Shown here piece after piece: positions 20,211 through 29,583 of a DNA stretch of 64,000 bases. Source of the DNA: Acidobacteriota bacterium. GTDB taxonomy: Bacteria > Acidobacteriota > Terriglobia > Terriglobales > SCQP01. Numbering within the stretch: position 1 is the first letter of the stretch; each line of letters begins with the position of its first letter. Position numbers and translations under genes: made by a program. Below the pieces are notes generated by a model that worked only from the letters and a program-made list of their open reading frames with translations, was not told where the DNA came from and did no database searches. The stretch covers positions 1 to 64,000 of the forward strand of contig DAHVCP010000069.1 in NCBI GenBank assembly GCA_027314025.1, in the 5' to 3' direction.

Positions 20211-21614
20211 ATGCAACGGCGGAAATTTTTGGGATTGGGATTAGGGGCAGCGGCGGCGGCGCCGGCGATAGCGGCGCTGGGAACGGCGGCGTGCTCGGCG
20301 GGCGGCACGGCCGCCGCGGGCGGAACGGGCGCGGGCGCGGCGGCAGCGGCAAGCGGCGCGGCGGCGGGCGGGGTGGTGACGCCAGTTTCGCGGCGGGCGG
20401 ATATTTTCCTTTCCCACCGGCTGGGAACGGACCACGCCGAGGCGGTGTCGGTGATGGACATGAACGGCGACGGCCGGCTGGACATCGTCAGCGGGGCGTA
20501 TTGGTATGAGAACCCGGGACCGGGCGGGGTCACCTGGCGGCGGCACCAATGGCGGTATGTGGGGGTATCACCGTTTCATATCACCGGCGTGAACAAGATC
20601 GAATTCGTCAATGACTGCATTCAATTTCCCATGGACGTCAATCACGATGGGCATCTGGATATCGTGACCGCGGCGTGGCAGACGGACGGGATCTGGTGGT
20701 ATGAAAATTCCAAGGGGCCGGGGTTCTGGAAGAAGCACTTGATCTGCCATTCGCGGGCGACCGAGGGCGGCGTGTACGCGGACGTGAACGGCGACGGGAA
20801 GATGGACACGATCTTCGCGCATTACGAGCCGTCCACGTTCATTTGGGTGAACTACGCCGGGGCGAAGCCGGAGGTGCATTACGTCGGCGGGAAAACGGCG
20901 GACGGGCATGGCGTGGGCGTGGCGGACATCAACGGCGACGGCAAGCCGGATATTTTGTCCATCCACGGCTGGCTGGAGAACGTGGACGCCGACCGCGACC
21001 AATGGAAGTGGCATCCGGAGTGGGAGTTGGGCGAGGCGGGGTTCCCGATCCTCGGCTACGACGTGAATGGCGACGGGAAGATGGACCTGATCTACGGCCA
21101 TGGGCACAATTTCGGGCTGTATTGGGTGGAGCAGGTGGTGAGCGGCGGGCGGCGGAGCTGGCGGCGGCACATGATTGACGACTCCTTCTCCGAGGCGCAC
21201 GCGCTGAAGCTGGCCGACATTGACGGCGACGGCGAACTGGAGCTGATCACCGGGAAGCGGTATCGCGGCGACCCGGACCCGGGACTGTACGAGCCGCTGT
21301 GCATTTTCTATTACAAGATTGACCGGCGGACGGCTACATTCACGCGTTTTCCGGTCAGCTACAACGGGACGGCGGAGATCGGCACGCAGGTGATCACCGA
21401 AGACATTGACGGCGACGGCGATCTGGACATCATCGTCGCCGGCAAAACCGGCGTGCACTGGCTGGAAAATCTGCGCGTGGACAAGGTGCCGGCGAAGATC
21501 CGGGAGCAAGAGCTGTGGCTGAACCCGAACTGGCCGTTCGCCGGCGAGAGCGGGCCGGGAAGCCCGGCGGGGCATGAGGTGGACACCGCCTCGATCGTGA
21601 AGTGCGACGGCTGA
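20211..21614 (+). CDS. Tat-exported FG-GAP/VCBS repeat protein
   Basis: 467 residues. The N-terminus MQRRKFLGLGLGAAAAAPAI is a twin-arginine signal. The following ALGTAACS could be a lipobox, so the protein may be a folded, exported lipoprotein. A Gly/Ala linker (about 30-60) precedes a beta-propeller with seven DxNxDG or DxDxDG calcium-binding repeats: DMNGDGRLD, DVNHDGHLD, DVNGDGKMD (twice), DINGDGKPD, DIDGDGELE and DIDGDGDLD. Each is followed by an aromatic strand such as WWYEN. Proteins of this kind bind ligands or polysaccharides outside the cytoplasm; no catalytic domain is seen. The open frame upstream of the ATG has no signal and is ignored. Confidence 0.9.
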   Translation: MQRRKFLGLGLGAAAAAPAIAALGTAACSAGGTAAAGGTGAGAAAAASGAAAGGVVTPVSRRADIFLSHRLGTDHAEAVSVMDMNGDGRLDIVSGAYWYENPGPGGVTWRRHQWRYVGVSPFHITGVNKIEFVNDCIQFPMDVNHDGHLDIVTAAWQTDGIWWYENSKGPGFWKKHLICHSRATEGGVYADVNGDGKMDTIFAHYEPSTFIWVNYAGAKPEVHYVGGKTADGHGVGVADINGDGKPDILSIHGWLENVDADRDQWKWHPEWELGEAGFPILGYDVNGDGKMDLIYGHGHNFGLYWVEQVVSGGRRSWRRHMIDDSFSEAHALKLADIDGDGELELITGKRYRGDPDPGLYEPLCIFYYKIDRRTATFTRFPVSYNGTAEIGTQVITEDIDGDGDLDIIVAGKTGVHWLENLRVDKVPAKIREQELWLNPNWPFAGESGPGSPAGHEVDTASIVKCDG

Positions 21615-21957
21615 GGGCGGCGCTGAGGCCTCCGGCGAAGGCGCTGGCGCTCCCAGGCGCGGGCGCTAGACGGGCGCGGCCACCGCGCGCCATGGAGGAG
21701 CAGGCAATCGCTCCGCCGCCCCGTGCCCAGTTTGCCCCCCGGACAAGAGGCGCGGCGCCCGCGGACAGCGGAAGCCGCATGCACGCGGAGGCCGGCTGCG
21801 CCCGGTTCGGGTACACGTGGCTGGGCTATACTGGGGGCGCAATTCAGGTTGCACCCCGTCCGCGGAAAGGGATCATCCCGCCTGAGCTAGCCAACCTCGC
21901 CGAGCATTGACTTCTCTTTTTGCCCGCAGCGGACGCCGGGCCGAAAAGGAGAGGTGC
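21615..21957. other. Intergenic region
   Basis: 343 bp between the FG-GAP and ankyrin genes. TATACT at about 21827-21832 and the AT-richer segment near 21910-21920 suggest a promoter for the ankyrin operon. No other gene is recognised. Confidence 0.4.
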
Positions 21958-23424
21958 ATGTCTCGTCCGTTACCGGAAAACGCCAATTTTGAATTTCTCC
22001 GCAAGCAGGCCAAGGCGCTGCTGCGGGCCGCGCCCGGGGGCCGATTGGCCGTGGCGCAGCAGCGGCTGGCGCGGGAGTATGGCTTCGCGAGCTGGGCGGC
22101 GCTGAAAGCCCATGTGCTGGCGCGGAGGCTGAGCCCGGCGGAGGCGCTGCGCGTGGCGGTTTGCGACGGCGACGCGGAGCGGGTGCGGGAGCTGCTGCGC
22201 ACGCATGCGGAGCTGCGAGAGCGGATTGACGCGCCGCTGGAGGGCTACGGCTTCGGGCAGCATGCGATGTTCGCGGCGGTGCAGCGCAGCGACCGCGCGA
22301 CCGTTGACGTGCTGCTGCAATTCGGCGCCGACATTGGCAAGCGCACGGAGTGGTGGGCGGGGGGATTCGGCGTGCTGGACGACTGCGCTCCGGCGATGGC
22401 GGAGTTTTTGCTGGAGCGGGGCGCGGCGCTGGACGCGCATTCGGCGGCGCGGCTGGGGCGGATGGATTCCCTGCGGGCCATCGTGGCGGCGGATCCGCGG
22501 GCGGTGCAGGCGCGCGGCGGGGACGGGAGGACGCCGCTGCACTGCGCGGCGACGGTGGAGGCGGCGGCGTTTCTGCTGGAGCACGGCGCGGAGATGGACG
22601 CGCGGGACGCGAATCATGAGTCCACGCCGGCACAGCACATGCTGCGGGTGGATCAGCCGCGGCATTATCCGCGGGACCGGCAGGAGGTGGCGCGGGAGCT
22701 GGTGTCCCGGGGCTGCCAGACCGATCTGCTGATGGCGGCGGCGCTGGGGGATGTGGAGGTGGCGCGGCGGCACCTGGACCGCGATCCGCGGTGCATTGCG
22801 ATGCGCGTATCGGCGGAGTGGTTTCCCATGCGCGATCCGCGCGCCGGCGGGACCATTTACATCGAGGAGTTGGGGAAGAACCGGACGGCGCACGCGGTGG
22901 CGCGGGACTTCGGGCATGAAGACGTCTTTGCCCTTTTGCTGGAGCGGACGCCGGAGGCGCTGCAGCTGGCGCTGGCCTGCGAGCTGGGCGACGAGGCGGT
23001 GTTCCGGCGCTATCAGGCGGCGCATCCGAACGCCGCGCGCGGGCTGGCGGCGGCGGAGGCGGCCAAGCTGCCCGATGCGGCGCAGAGCAACAATACGGCG
23101 GCGGTGCGGCTGATGCTGGAAGCGGGCTGGCCGGTGGACACGACGGGAGAGATGGGCGCGACGGCGCTGCACTGGGCGGGGTTCAATGGGAACGCCGAGA
23201 TGGCCCGGGAAATCCTGCGCTTTCATCCGCGGCTGGAGCAGAAGTCACGGGAATATGCGGGGACGGCGCTGGCCTGGGCCATCTTCGGCTCCGGAAATAG
23301 CTGGCGGCGGGAGAGCGGGGATTACGTGGGCGTGGTGCGGGCGCTGCTGGAGGCGGGCGCGGAGGCGCCGCCGGAGGCGATGGCATTGGAGCCGAGCGAT
23401 GAGGTGCTGGAGGTCCTGCCATGA
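21958..23424 (+). CDS. Ankyrin repeat protein
   Basis: 488 residues from ATG 21958, preceded by AAAAGGAGAGG. The N-terminus (NFEFLRKQAKALLRA ... LAREYGFASWAALKAHV) is a conserved helical segment often seen in front of bacterial ankyrin proteins. Ankyrin units follow: AVQRSDRATVDVLLQFGAD, GRTPLHCAATVEAAAFLLEH, TDLLMAAALGDVEVARRHLD, AHAVARDFGHEDVFALLLER and TALHWAGFNGNAEMAREIL. No signal peptide, so probably a cytoplasmic protein-protein interaction scaffold. Its stop codon overlaps an ATG of the next frame and the gene seems to head a four-gene run on this strand. Confidence 0.9.
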   Translation: MSRPLPENANFEFLRKQAKALLRAAPGGRLAVAQQRLAREYGFASWAALKAHVLARRLSPAEALRVAVCDGDAERVRELLRTHAELRERIDAPLEGYGFGQHAMFAAVQRSDRATVDVLLQFGADIGKRTEWWAGGFGVLDDCAPAMAEFLLERGAALDAHSAARLGRMDSLRAIVAADPRAVQARGGDGRTPLHCAATVEAAAFLLEHGAEMDARDANHESTPAQHMLRVDQPRHYPRDRQEVARELVSRGCQTDLLMAAALGDVEVARRHLDRDPRCIAMRVSAEWFPMRDPRAGGTIYIEELGKNRTAHAVARDFGHEDVFALLLERTPEALQLALACELGDEAVFRRYQAAHPNAARGLAAAEAAKLPDAAQSNNTAAVRLMLEAGWPVDTTGEMGATALHWAGFNGNAEMAREILRFHPRLEQKSREYAGTALAWAIFGSGNSWRRESGDYVGVVRALLEAGAEAPPEAMALEPSDEVLEVLP

Positions 23425-23468
23425 TGAATCCGGCGAACGGCGCAGGGCACGATCGAATTGCAGGAGGA

Positions 23469-23927
23469 ATGATGCGGGACGACAGGCGGCCGGCTGCGGT
23501 GACGGTGGTTGCGTGGCTGTACATCGCGGTGGGCGGGGCGATGTTCGCGTCGCACTTTCCGGGTTTGCTGGCCGGGCGGGCGGATAGCGGATGGGTGGAG
23601 CTGACCGAGGCGCTGGCGGTGGTGGCCGGCGTGTTTCTGTTGCGGCGGCGGAACTGGGCGCGGTGGCTGGCGGTGGCGTGGATGGCGTTTCATGTGGCGA
23701 TCAGCTTTCCCGTGGTCCGCATGCTGGCGGTGCACGGGGCGTTTTTCGCGGTGATCGCGTGGGTTCTGTTCCAGCCGGCGGCGGGACGGTATTTTCGCGG
23801 CGGCGCCAGTGGCGCCGGTGGCGCTGGTTCCGGCCGCGGCGCTGGCGCCGGCGGCGCGGCGGCGGCCGACGGGGCGGCGGACGGCGAGGCGCCAGACGGC
23901 GCGGCGGCTGGCCATGAAGCGGGCTGA
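23469..23927 (+). CDS. Small four-helix membrane protein
   Basis: 152 residues; family not recognised. Four hydrophobic segments are visible: AVTVVAWLYIAVGGAMFASH, ELTEALAVVAGVFLLRR, WLAVAWMAFHVAISFP and VHGAFFAVIAWVLFQ. A Gly/Ala-rich, probably disordered tail of about 45 residues ends the protein. AGGAGGA directly before ATGATG (23469/23472) supports this start; an in-frame ATG at 23421 overlaps the ankyrin stop codon. The tail overlaps the MBL-fold gene start by 14 bp, implying co-translation. Confidence 0.7.
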   Translation: MMRDDRRPAAVTVVAWLYIAVGGAMFASHFPGLLAGRADSGWVELTEALAVVAGVFLLRRRNWARWLAVAWMAFHVAISFPVVRMLAVHGAFFAVIAWVLFQPAAGRYFRGGASGAGGAGSGRGAGAGGAAAADGAADGEAPDGAAAGHEAG

Positions 23928-24570
23928 GCCCGGGCGCGGGAAGAAGGGGGATGCCGGCGGGAAGGCAGTAGGCACTGCGACGCCGGTCGTCAACCTCGGA
24001 TATCGCTCGACGAATTATTGGCTGATCGGCGGGGGCGAGCGGCGCTTGCTGGTGGACTTGGGCTGGCCGGGTTCGCTGGGAGCGATGCGGGCGGCGCTGG
24101 CGCGAAACGGCGTGGCGCCGGAGGCGGTCGCATTCGGGCTGGCCACGCACTATCACCTGGACCATGCCGGGCTGGGTGAGGAGCTGAAGCAGTTCGGCAT
24201 GCGGCTGATCGTCGTGGAGATTCAGCAGGCGGCGATTGCGGCGATGCGCGCGCATATAAAGCCGCGGGATCGTTACCTCGAGATCAGCGGCGCCGGAAAC
24301 CGGGTAATTCCGGCGGCGGCGGGAAGGGCGTTGCTGGCGGAGATCGGGCTGGCGGGGGAGATTTTGCCCACGCCCGGGCATAGCGGCGACAGCGTGTCGG
24401 TGCTGCTGGACGACGGCGCGGTGTTCACCGGCGATTTGCCGGCGGAGCGCATGGCGACCGAGGCGGAGCTGCCACAGGTGGCGGCGAGTTGGCGGCTGCT
24501 GCGGGAGCGGGGGGCGCAACGGTGGTATCCGGCGCACGGGCCCGTGCGGGGGGTTCCGGCGGGACGATAA
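23914..24570 (+). CDS. Metallo-beta-lactamase-fold hydrolase
   Basis: 218 residues. TNYWLIGGGERRLLVDLGWPG is the first beta sandwich strand pair, ATHYHLDHAGLG the H-x-H-x-D-H zinc motif, and LPTPGHSGDSVSVLLDDG and FTGDLPAE carry the third His and bridging Asp. WYPAHGP supplies the last His. The set fits glyoxalase-II-like or generic MBL hydrolases; the substrate cannot be told. It starts inside the end of the membrane protein gene (23914). Confidence 0.9.
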   Translation: MKRAEPGRGKKGDAGGKAVGTATPVVNLGYRSTNYWLIGGGERRLLVDLGWPGSLGAMRAALARNGVAPEAVAFGLATHYHLDHAGLGEELKQFGMRLIVVEIQQAAIAAMRAHIKPRDRYLEISGAGNRVIPAAAGRALLAEIGLAGEILPTPGHSGDSVSVLLDDGAVFTGDLPAERMATEAELPQVAASWRLLRERGAQRWYPAHGPVRGVPAGR

Positions 24571-24582
24571 ATGAGGGCTTGG

Positions 24583-24588
24583 TATACT
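24583..24588 (+). promoter_or_regulatory. -10 box consistent with a leaderless transcript
   Basis: TATACT lies only 8 bp before the ATG of the aldo/keto reductase gene, so transcription from it would begin at or next to the start codon. There is no Shine-Dalgarno before that ATG. No clear -35 hexamer. Confidence 0.4.
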
Positions 24589-24596
24589 CGGCGTTC

Positions 24597-25712
24597 ATGT
24601 TGCCGGGACATGCGACCGCCGAAGGGACCGCCGCGTACGCGGCGCGATTCCATGCCTTAGCCGAAGCCGGGCATTTTCGCCGCGCCAAGGGCGTGGGCGG
24701 TGAGGCCTGGATGGCGCCGTCGCTGGGCCTTGGGACCTACCTAGGAGAAGCGGACGACGCGACCGACGCGGGCTACGCCGAGGCGATCGCGGCGGCCTTG
24801 GACGGCGGCATCAACCTGCTGGATGCGGCGATCAACTACCGGCACCAGCGCAGCGAGCGGGCCATTGGCCGGGTGCTGGGCAGCGGGCGGTACCGGCGCG
24901 AGGAGATCGTGGTCTGCACCAAGGCGGGGTTTTTCCCTTTCGACGGGGACATGCCAGCGGATCCACGCGCCTATATCTTTTCCACTTATCTGCAAAGCCG
25001 GCTGGCGCATCCGGGGCAGATCGCGGCGGGGGCGCATTGCATGGCGCCGGTGTTCCTGGCGGACCAGTTGCAGCGCAGCCGGCAAAACTTGGGGCTGGAG
25101 ACGATTGACGTCTTCTATTTGCACAATCCCGAGACGCAGGCGGCGGGACTGTCGCGGGAGGAGTTTTATCGGCGGCTGCGGGAGGCGTTCGCATTTTTGG
25201 AGAAAGCCGTCGCCAACGGCTTGATCCGCTATTACGGCGCGGCGACCTGGAGCGGATTGCGCGTGGCGCCGGACCATGTGGAATATTTGGAGCTAAGCCG
25301 CATGGCGGCGCTGGCGCGGGAGATCGGCGGCGAAGAGCATCATTTCCGCTTCGTGCAACTGCCCTACAACCTGCAAATGCCGGAGGCGAGCGTGCTTATG
25401 AACCAGCCGGTGGAAAAGCCGCCCTATGTCAGTCTGCTGGGCGCGGCGGCGCGGCTGAAGATCAACGTGGTGGCGTCGGCGTCGCTGGCGGCGGGCCAGC
25501 TGCGCGGTTTGAACGCCGAGGCGCTGGAGTATCTGCGGCCGTTCTTGGCGCCGGCGGAATCTGCTGTGGACTGCGCGCTGCAATTTTCCCGCGCGAGCGT
25601 GCTGACGGCGCTGGTGGGCATGTCGCGGGCGGAACACGCGGCGGCGAATCTGCGGGTGGCGGCGTGGCCGCCGCCGAGCGCGGTGCAGATCAGCCGGCTG
25701 CTGCGGCAGTAA
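24597..25712 (+). CDS. Aldo/keto reductase family protein
   Basis: 371 residues. GLGTYLGEADDATDAGYAEA opens the AKR barrel, and INLLDAAINYRHQRSERAIG contains the catalytic Asp and Tyr. VVCTKAGFFPFDG contains the Lys, and IDVFYLHNPETQ the His. These complete the D-Y-K-H tetrad. An NADPH-dependent carbonyl reductase, here the longer type with an insertion between strands 3 and 4 (about 120-165, HCMAPVFLADQLQRS). VASASLAAGQL and the C-terminal SALVGMSRAEHAAANL are the cofactor-binding end of the barrel. The start is the ATG at 24597 after a possible leaderless promoter. Confidence 0.9.
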   Translation: MLPGHATAEGTAAYAARFHALAEAGHFRRAKGVGGEAWMAPSLGLGTYLGEADDATDAGYAEAIAAALDGGINLLDAAINYRHQRSERAIGRVLGSGRYRREEIVVCTKAGFFPFDGDMPADPRAYIFSTYLQSRLAHPGQIAAGAHCMAPVFLADQLQRSRQNLGLETIDVFYLHNPETQAAGLSREEFYRRLREAFAFLEKAVANGLIRYYGAATWSGLRVAPDHVEYLELSRMAALAREIGGEEHHFRFVQLPYNLQMPEASVLMNQPVEKPPYVSLLGAAARLKINVVASASLAAGQLRGLNAEALEYLRPFLAPAESAVDCALQFSRASVLTALVGMSRAEHAAANLRVAAWPPPSAVQISRLLRQ

Positions 25713-25806
25713 AAGGGCGGCGAGATTACGTTTGGTAGGCGCCACCGATGAGGATCCCCTGGCTATCCTCGCGGCTGGCTGCGCCGACGGCGCGGTGAAG
25801 TCCGGG

Positions 25807-26599
25807 CTACTCTTCCTTGGCGTAGGCGATTTCCATGCGGGCGGCGCGATGCGCGCTGATGGCGGTAAGACCGGCGGCGGCGGCGAGCAGGACCAGGATG
25901 GCGACGGCGGTGCTGGCTGGGGCGGTTACGACGGCGATCGAGCCGGCCAGAAGCGGAACGGGCAGCAGCGAGTGCAAATAGAAGAGCACGGTTAGGTGCT
26001 GGAGCCAGGGCGGAAGAAACAGCAGGATCGCCTCCCAGCCGAAGAACACCAGCACCGGAATGACGGGATTGCGGAACAGCAGCCCCATCAGCAGGAAGAC
26101 GGCGCCGTAGGCGGCGCAGGCCAGGACGGCGATGCCGGCATACGCGGCGGCCTGGCCGGCGGGGACGGGCTGGGATGCGATGAGCGCCAGCGCCAGCAGC
26201 GTGGAGGCGGCGAACAAAACGGCGGCGCCGATGACGGCGGCGAAATATTTGCCCCACAGCAAAATGGCGCGAGGCGCGGGGGTGAGGAAGGCGTAATGCA
26301 GGCTGCGAGCCGAGGTCTCCGAGCGGAAGACGCGGATAAACATCCAGGCGCAGCCGAAGAAAATCGCGGTGCGCAGGATCAGGGCCTCGAAGATATTGGA
26401 ATAGACGCTGGGCGGGGTATGGAAGGTGTGGAAGCCGTGGGCGCGGGCGAAGGCGCGGGCCAGGGCGATGCCGATGCCGGCCAGCACGGGCAGCGCGGCG
26501 AGAGCGTAGACCACCAGCGCGCCGGGCGAGAGCCATTGCCGGCGCAACTCGACGGCGATGACCGGGCCGAGCAGGGAGCGCGGAGCGGGGAGGGCGGCG

Positions 26600-26607
<8 letters not shown>
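25807..26607 (-). CDS. ABC transporter permease
   Basis: 266 residues, about six transmembrane helices (for example ALVVYALAALPVLAGIGIAL, GAAVLFAASTLLALALIAS, AILVLLAAAAGLTAISA). An early amphipathic motif VIAVELRRQWLSPGAL and the RSLHYAFLTPAPRAILLWGKY loop are typical of ABC-2-type permeases. It starts 8 bp inside the end of the upstream ATPase gene, so the two are translationally coupled. Last gene of the minus-strand run that begins with the ECF sigma factor. Confidence 0.85.
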
Positions 26608-27607
<1,000 letters not shown>

Positions 27608-27630
27608 GGCGATTCGGTTAGCGAACGGGG

Positions 27631-28542
27631 TTAGCGAATGGGCGGATAGGGGCGGAGCGAGCGCGCCAACAACGCCAAGCAGCCGGCGGCGAGCAGCGCG
27701 ACGACCAGCCACGCCGACCAGGCGGGCACGGGGGGCAGCACGCCCCAAACGCGGCCGCCGTTGGGGCCGGGAACGAAGCCGTAGGCGGGCAGGTTGAGGC
27801 GGAACAATCCCTGCCAGATGATCCGCATCAGCGCCAGCGGGCTGAGCAGGCGGCCCCAGGGGGTGGCCAGGAAGTTGTCGAGGATGCCGCCGACGATGCC
27901 GGGAATGAAGAACAGGCCGACTAGGGCGGCGGTGGCGGGCCAGCGGCGCTTGAGCGCGGCCGACAGCGCGTTGGCCAGCAAGCTGAGCAGGACGATCCAG
28001 ACCAGCGAGCCGAGGAAGATGCCTTCGGCGATGGGCAGGTTGGCGGCGAACCAATGGCCGCCGGCGAGCGAGGCTTGCAGGACGAACAAGAACAGGCCGG
28101 GCAGCCAGGTCACCACCGAAAGCAGCAGCAGCAGCGGCAGCATCTTGCCCCACAGATATTGCGGGCGGGTGATGGGGCGGGAGAGATAGAGCGGGAGGGC
28201 GTTGTTGGCCTGGTCGCGGGCGATGGCGGGAGGGCCGAGCCAGAGGGCGAGGAAGAAGGCCAACACCGCCGCGATGACGAGGAACACGGTGAAAAATTGC
28301 GCGTCTATGGGCACCAGCTTGGTCACCGCCAGACGCAGGATGCGCAGGGCGGGCAGGTTGTAGTGCAGGTAAATCAAGATGGCGAAGACCAGCGTGGCGA
28401 TCGCGGCGGCTCCCAGCAGCAGGACGACAAGGCGGGAGGCGAAGGCCTCGGCCAGGCCGCGGCGGGCGATGGCCAGCGGCAGGCGGCGGGGCGCGGTGAG
28501 CGGGCCGTCGTAGGGGTGATAGGCGTGCTCAAAAATGGGCAT
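27631..28542 (-). CDS. ABC transporter permease (ABC-2/GldF type)
   Basis: 303 residues. MPIFEHAYHPYDGPLTAP is a recognisable opening of one group of ABC-2 permeases, followed by six or seven membrane spans (LVVLLLGAAAIATLVFAILI, FFTVFLVIAAVLAFFLAL, LLLLSVVTWLPGLFLFVLQ, SAWLVVALLAAGCLALLA). GPPAIARDQANNALPLYLSRP is the conserved cytoplasmic loop that contacts the ATPase. It lies 5 bp after its ATPase partner (28548). Confidence 0.87.
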   Translation of the reverse strand: MPIFEHAYHPYDGPLTAPRRLPLAIARRGLAEAFASRLVVLLLGAAAIATLVFAILIYLHYNLPALRILRLAVTKLVPIDAQFFTVFLVIAAVLAFFLALWLGPPAIARDQANNALPLYLSRPITRPQYLWGKMLPLLLLLSVVTWLPGLFLFVLQASLAGGHWFAANLPIAEGIFLGSLVWIVLLSLLANALSAALKRRWPATAALVGLFFIPGIVGGILDNFLATPWGRLLSPLALMRIIWQGLFRLNLPAYGFVPGPNGGRVWGVLPPVPAWSAWLVVALLAAGCLALLARSLRPYPPIR

Positions 28543-28547
28543 GGCGT

Positions 28548-29540
28548 TTAGGCCGCGCCCGCGGCGGCAGCGGGGCTGTTCATGGCCCGCAGGAAGATTT
28601 CCTCAAGGGAGTCGCGCTTGTATTCGAAGCGGCGGAGCTGGACCTGGTGAGCGGCGGCGGCGCGGAAGATGTCCGCGGCGTCCAGCCCCTCCGGCAGTAT
28701 GATCTTGCCGCGATTGCCGGGCGATGTGGCGCAGACGCAGCCGAGCTGCTGCAACGCGGCCCAGAAGGCGGCGGCGCCCTCGCCTTGCGTTTCCACGAAG
28801 ACGAAGCGGCGGTGAGTGCGGCGCTCGGCTTCCAGGTCGCATTGCGCGGCGATACGGCCGTCCTTGAGGATGAGGATTTCATCGCAGCATTCCTCCACGT
28901 CGTGCAGCAGATGCGAGGAGAGCAAGAAGCGGGTTTCCCCGCTGGCGCGCAAGGCGCGGATGAGCTGGACCATGCGGCGGCGGGCGGTGGGATCGAGGCC
29001 GTTGGTGGGCTCATCCAAAAACAGCAAGCGGGGGCCATGGACGACGGCTTGGGCGAGCTTGGCCATTTGCTTCATGCCAGAGGAATAGGATTCCAGCGGG
29101 CGATAGCGGGCTTCGCCGAGGCCGACGAAAAACAGCGCCTCATGGGCGCGCTCCAACGCGGTGTCCGGCGGCAGGCCGGAGAGTTCGCCCATCAGGCGCA
29201 GGAATTGCACTCCGGTCATGCGGGCGATGAAGGCGTCGCGCTCCGGCATGTAGCCGATGGCTGCGCGCGCGGCCGCGCCGGCGGCGATGGGGGCGCCCAG
29301 GAGATGGGCGCTGCCGGCGCTGGGACGGTAGAAGCCGAGCAGCGTATGGATGAGTGTGGTTTTGCCCGCGCCGTTAGGGCCCAGTAAACCGATGGCGCGG
29401 CCATGCAACTGACAGGTCAGGCCGTGCAGAATGGGCCGTCCCGCCAACTGCACGGCCAAACCCTCCATGGCGATGGTCGCCGGGTTGGCAGCCGCCGGCG
29501 CGGCGGCGGTCGGGGCGGGCGGTGGAAGGCTCACGGCCAT
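28548..29540 (-). CDS. ABC transporter ATP-binding protein
   Basis: 330 residues with [19 protein letters not shown] (Walker A), YMPERDAF (Q-loop region), [17 protein letters not shown] (signature), [17 protein letters not shown] (Walker B) and [10 protein letters not shown] (H-loop). A C-terminal domain (about 235-325) ends [18 protein letters not shown], typical of ABC-2 partners. First gene of the four-gene transporter set: two different ATPases alternate with two permeases, so either one heteromeric exporter or two related ones. Confidence 0.94.
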   Translation of the reverse strand: MAVSLPPPAPTAAAPAAANPATIAMEGLAVQLAGRPILHGLTCQLHGRAIGLLGPNGAGKTTLIHTLLGFYRPSAGSAHLLGAPIAAGAAARAAIGYMPERDAFIARMTGVQFLRLMGELSGLPPDTALERAHEALFFVGLGEARYRPLESYSSGMKQMAKLAQAVVHGPRLLFLDEPTNGLDPTARRRMVQLIRALRASGETRFLLSSHLLHDVEECCDEILILKDGRIAAQCDLEAERRTHRRFVFVETQGEGAAAFWAALQQLGCVCATSPGNRGKIILPEGLDAADIFRAAAAHQVQLRRFEYKRDSLEEIFLRAMNSPAAAAGAA

Positions 29541-29583
29541 AGGCTAGCAGAGGCGGGAAGGGGGTGGCCGCGGCGGGCTGGTC

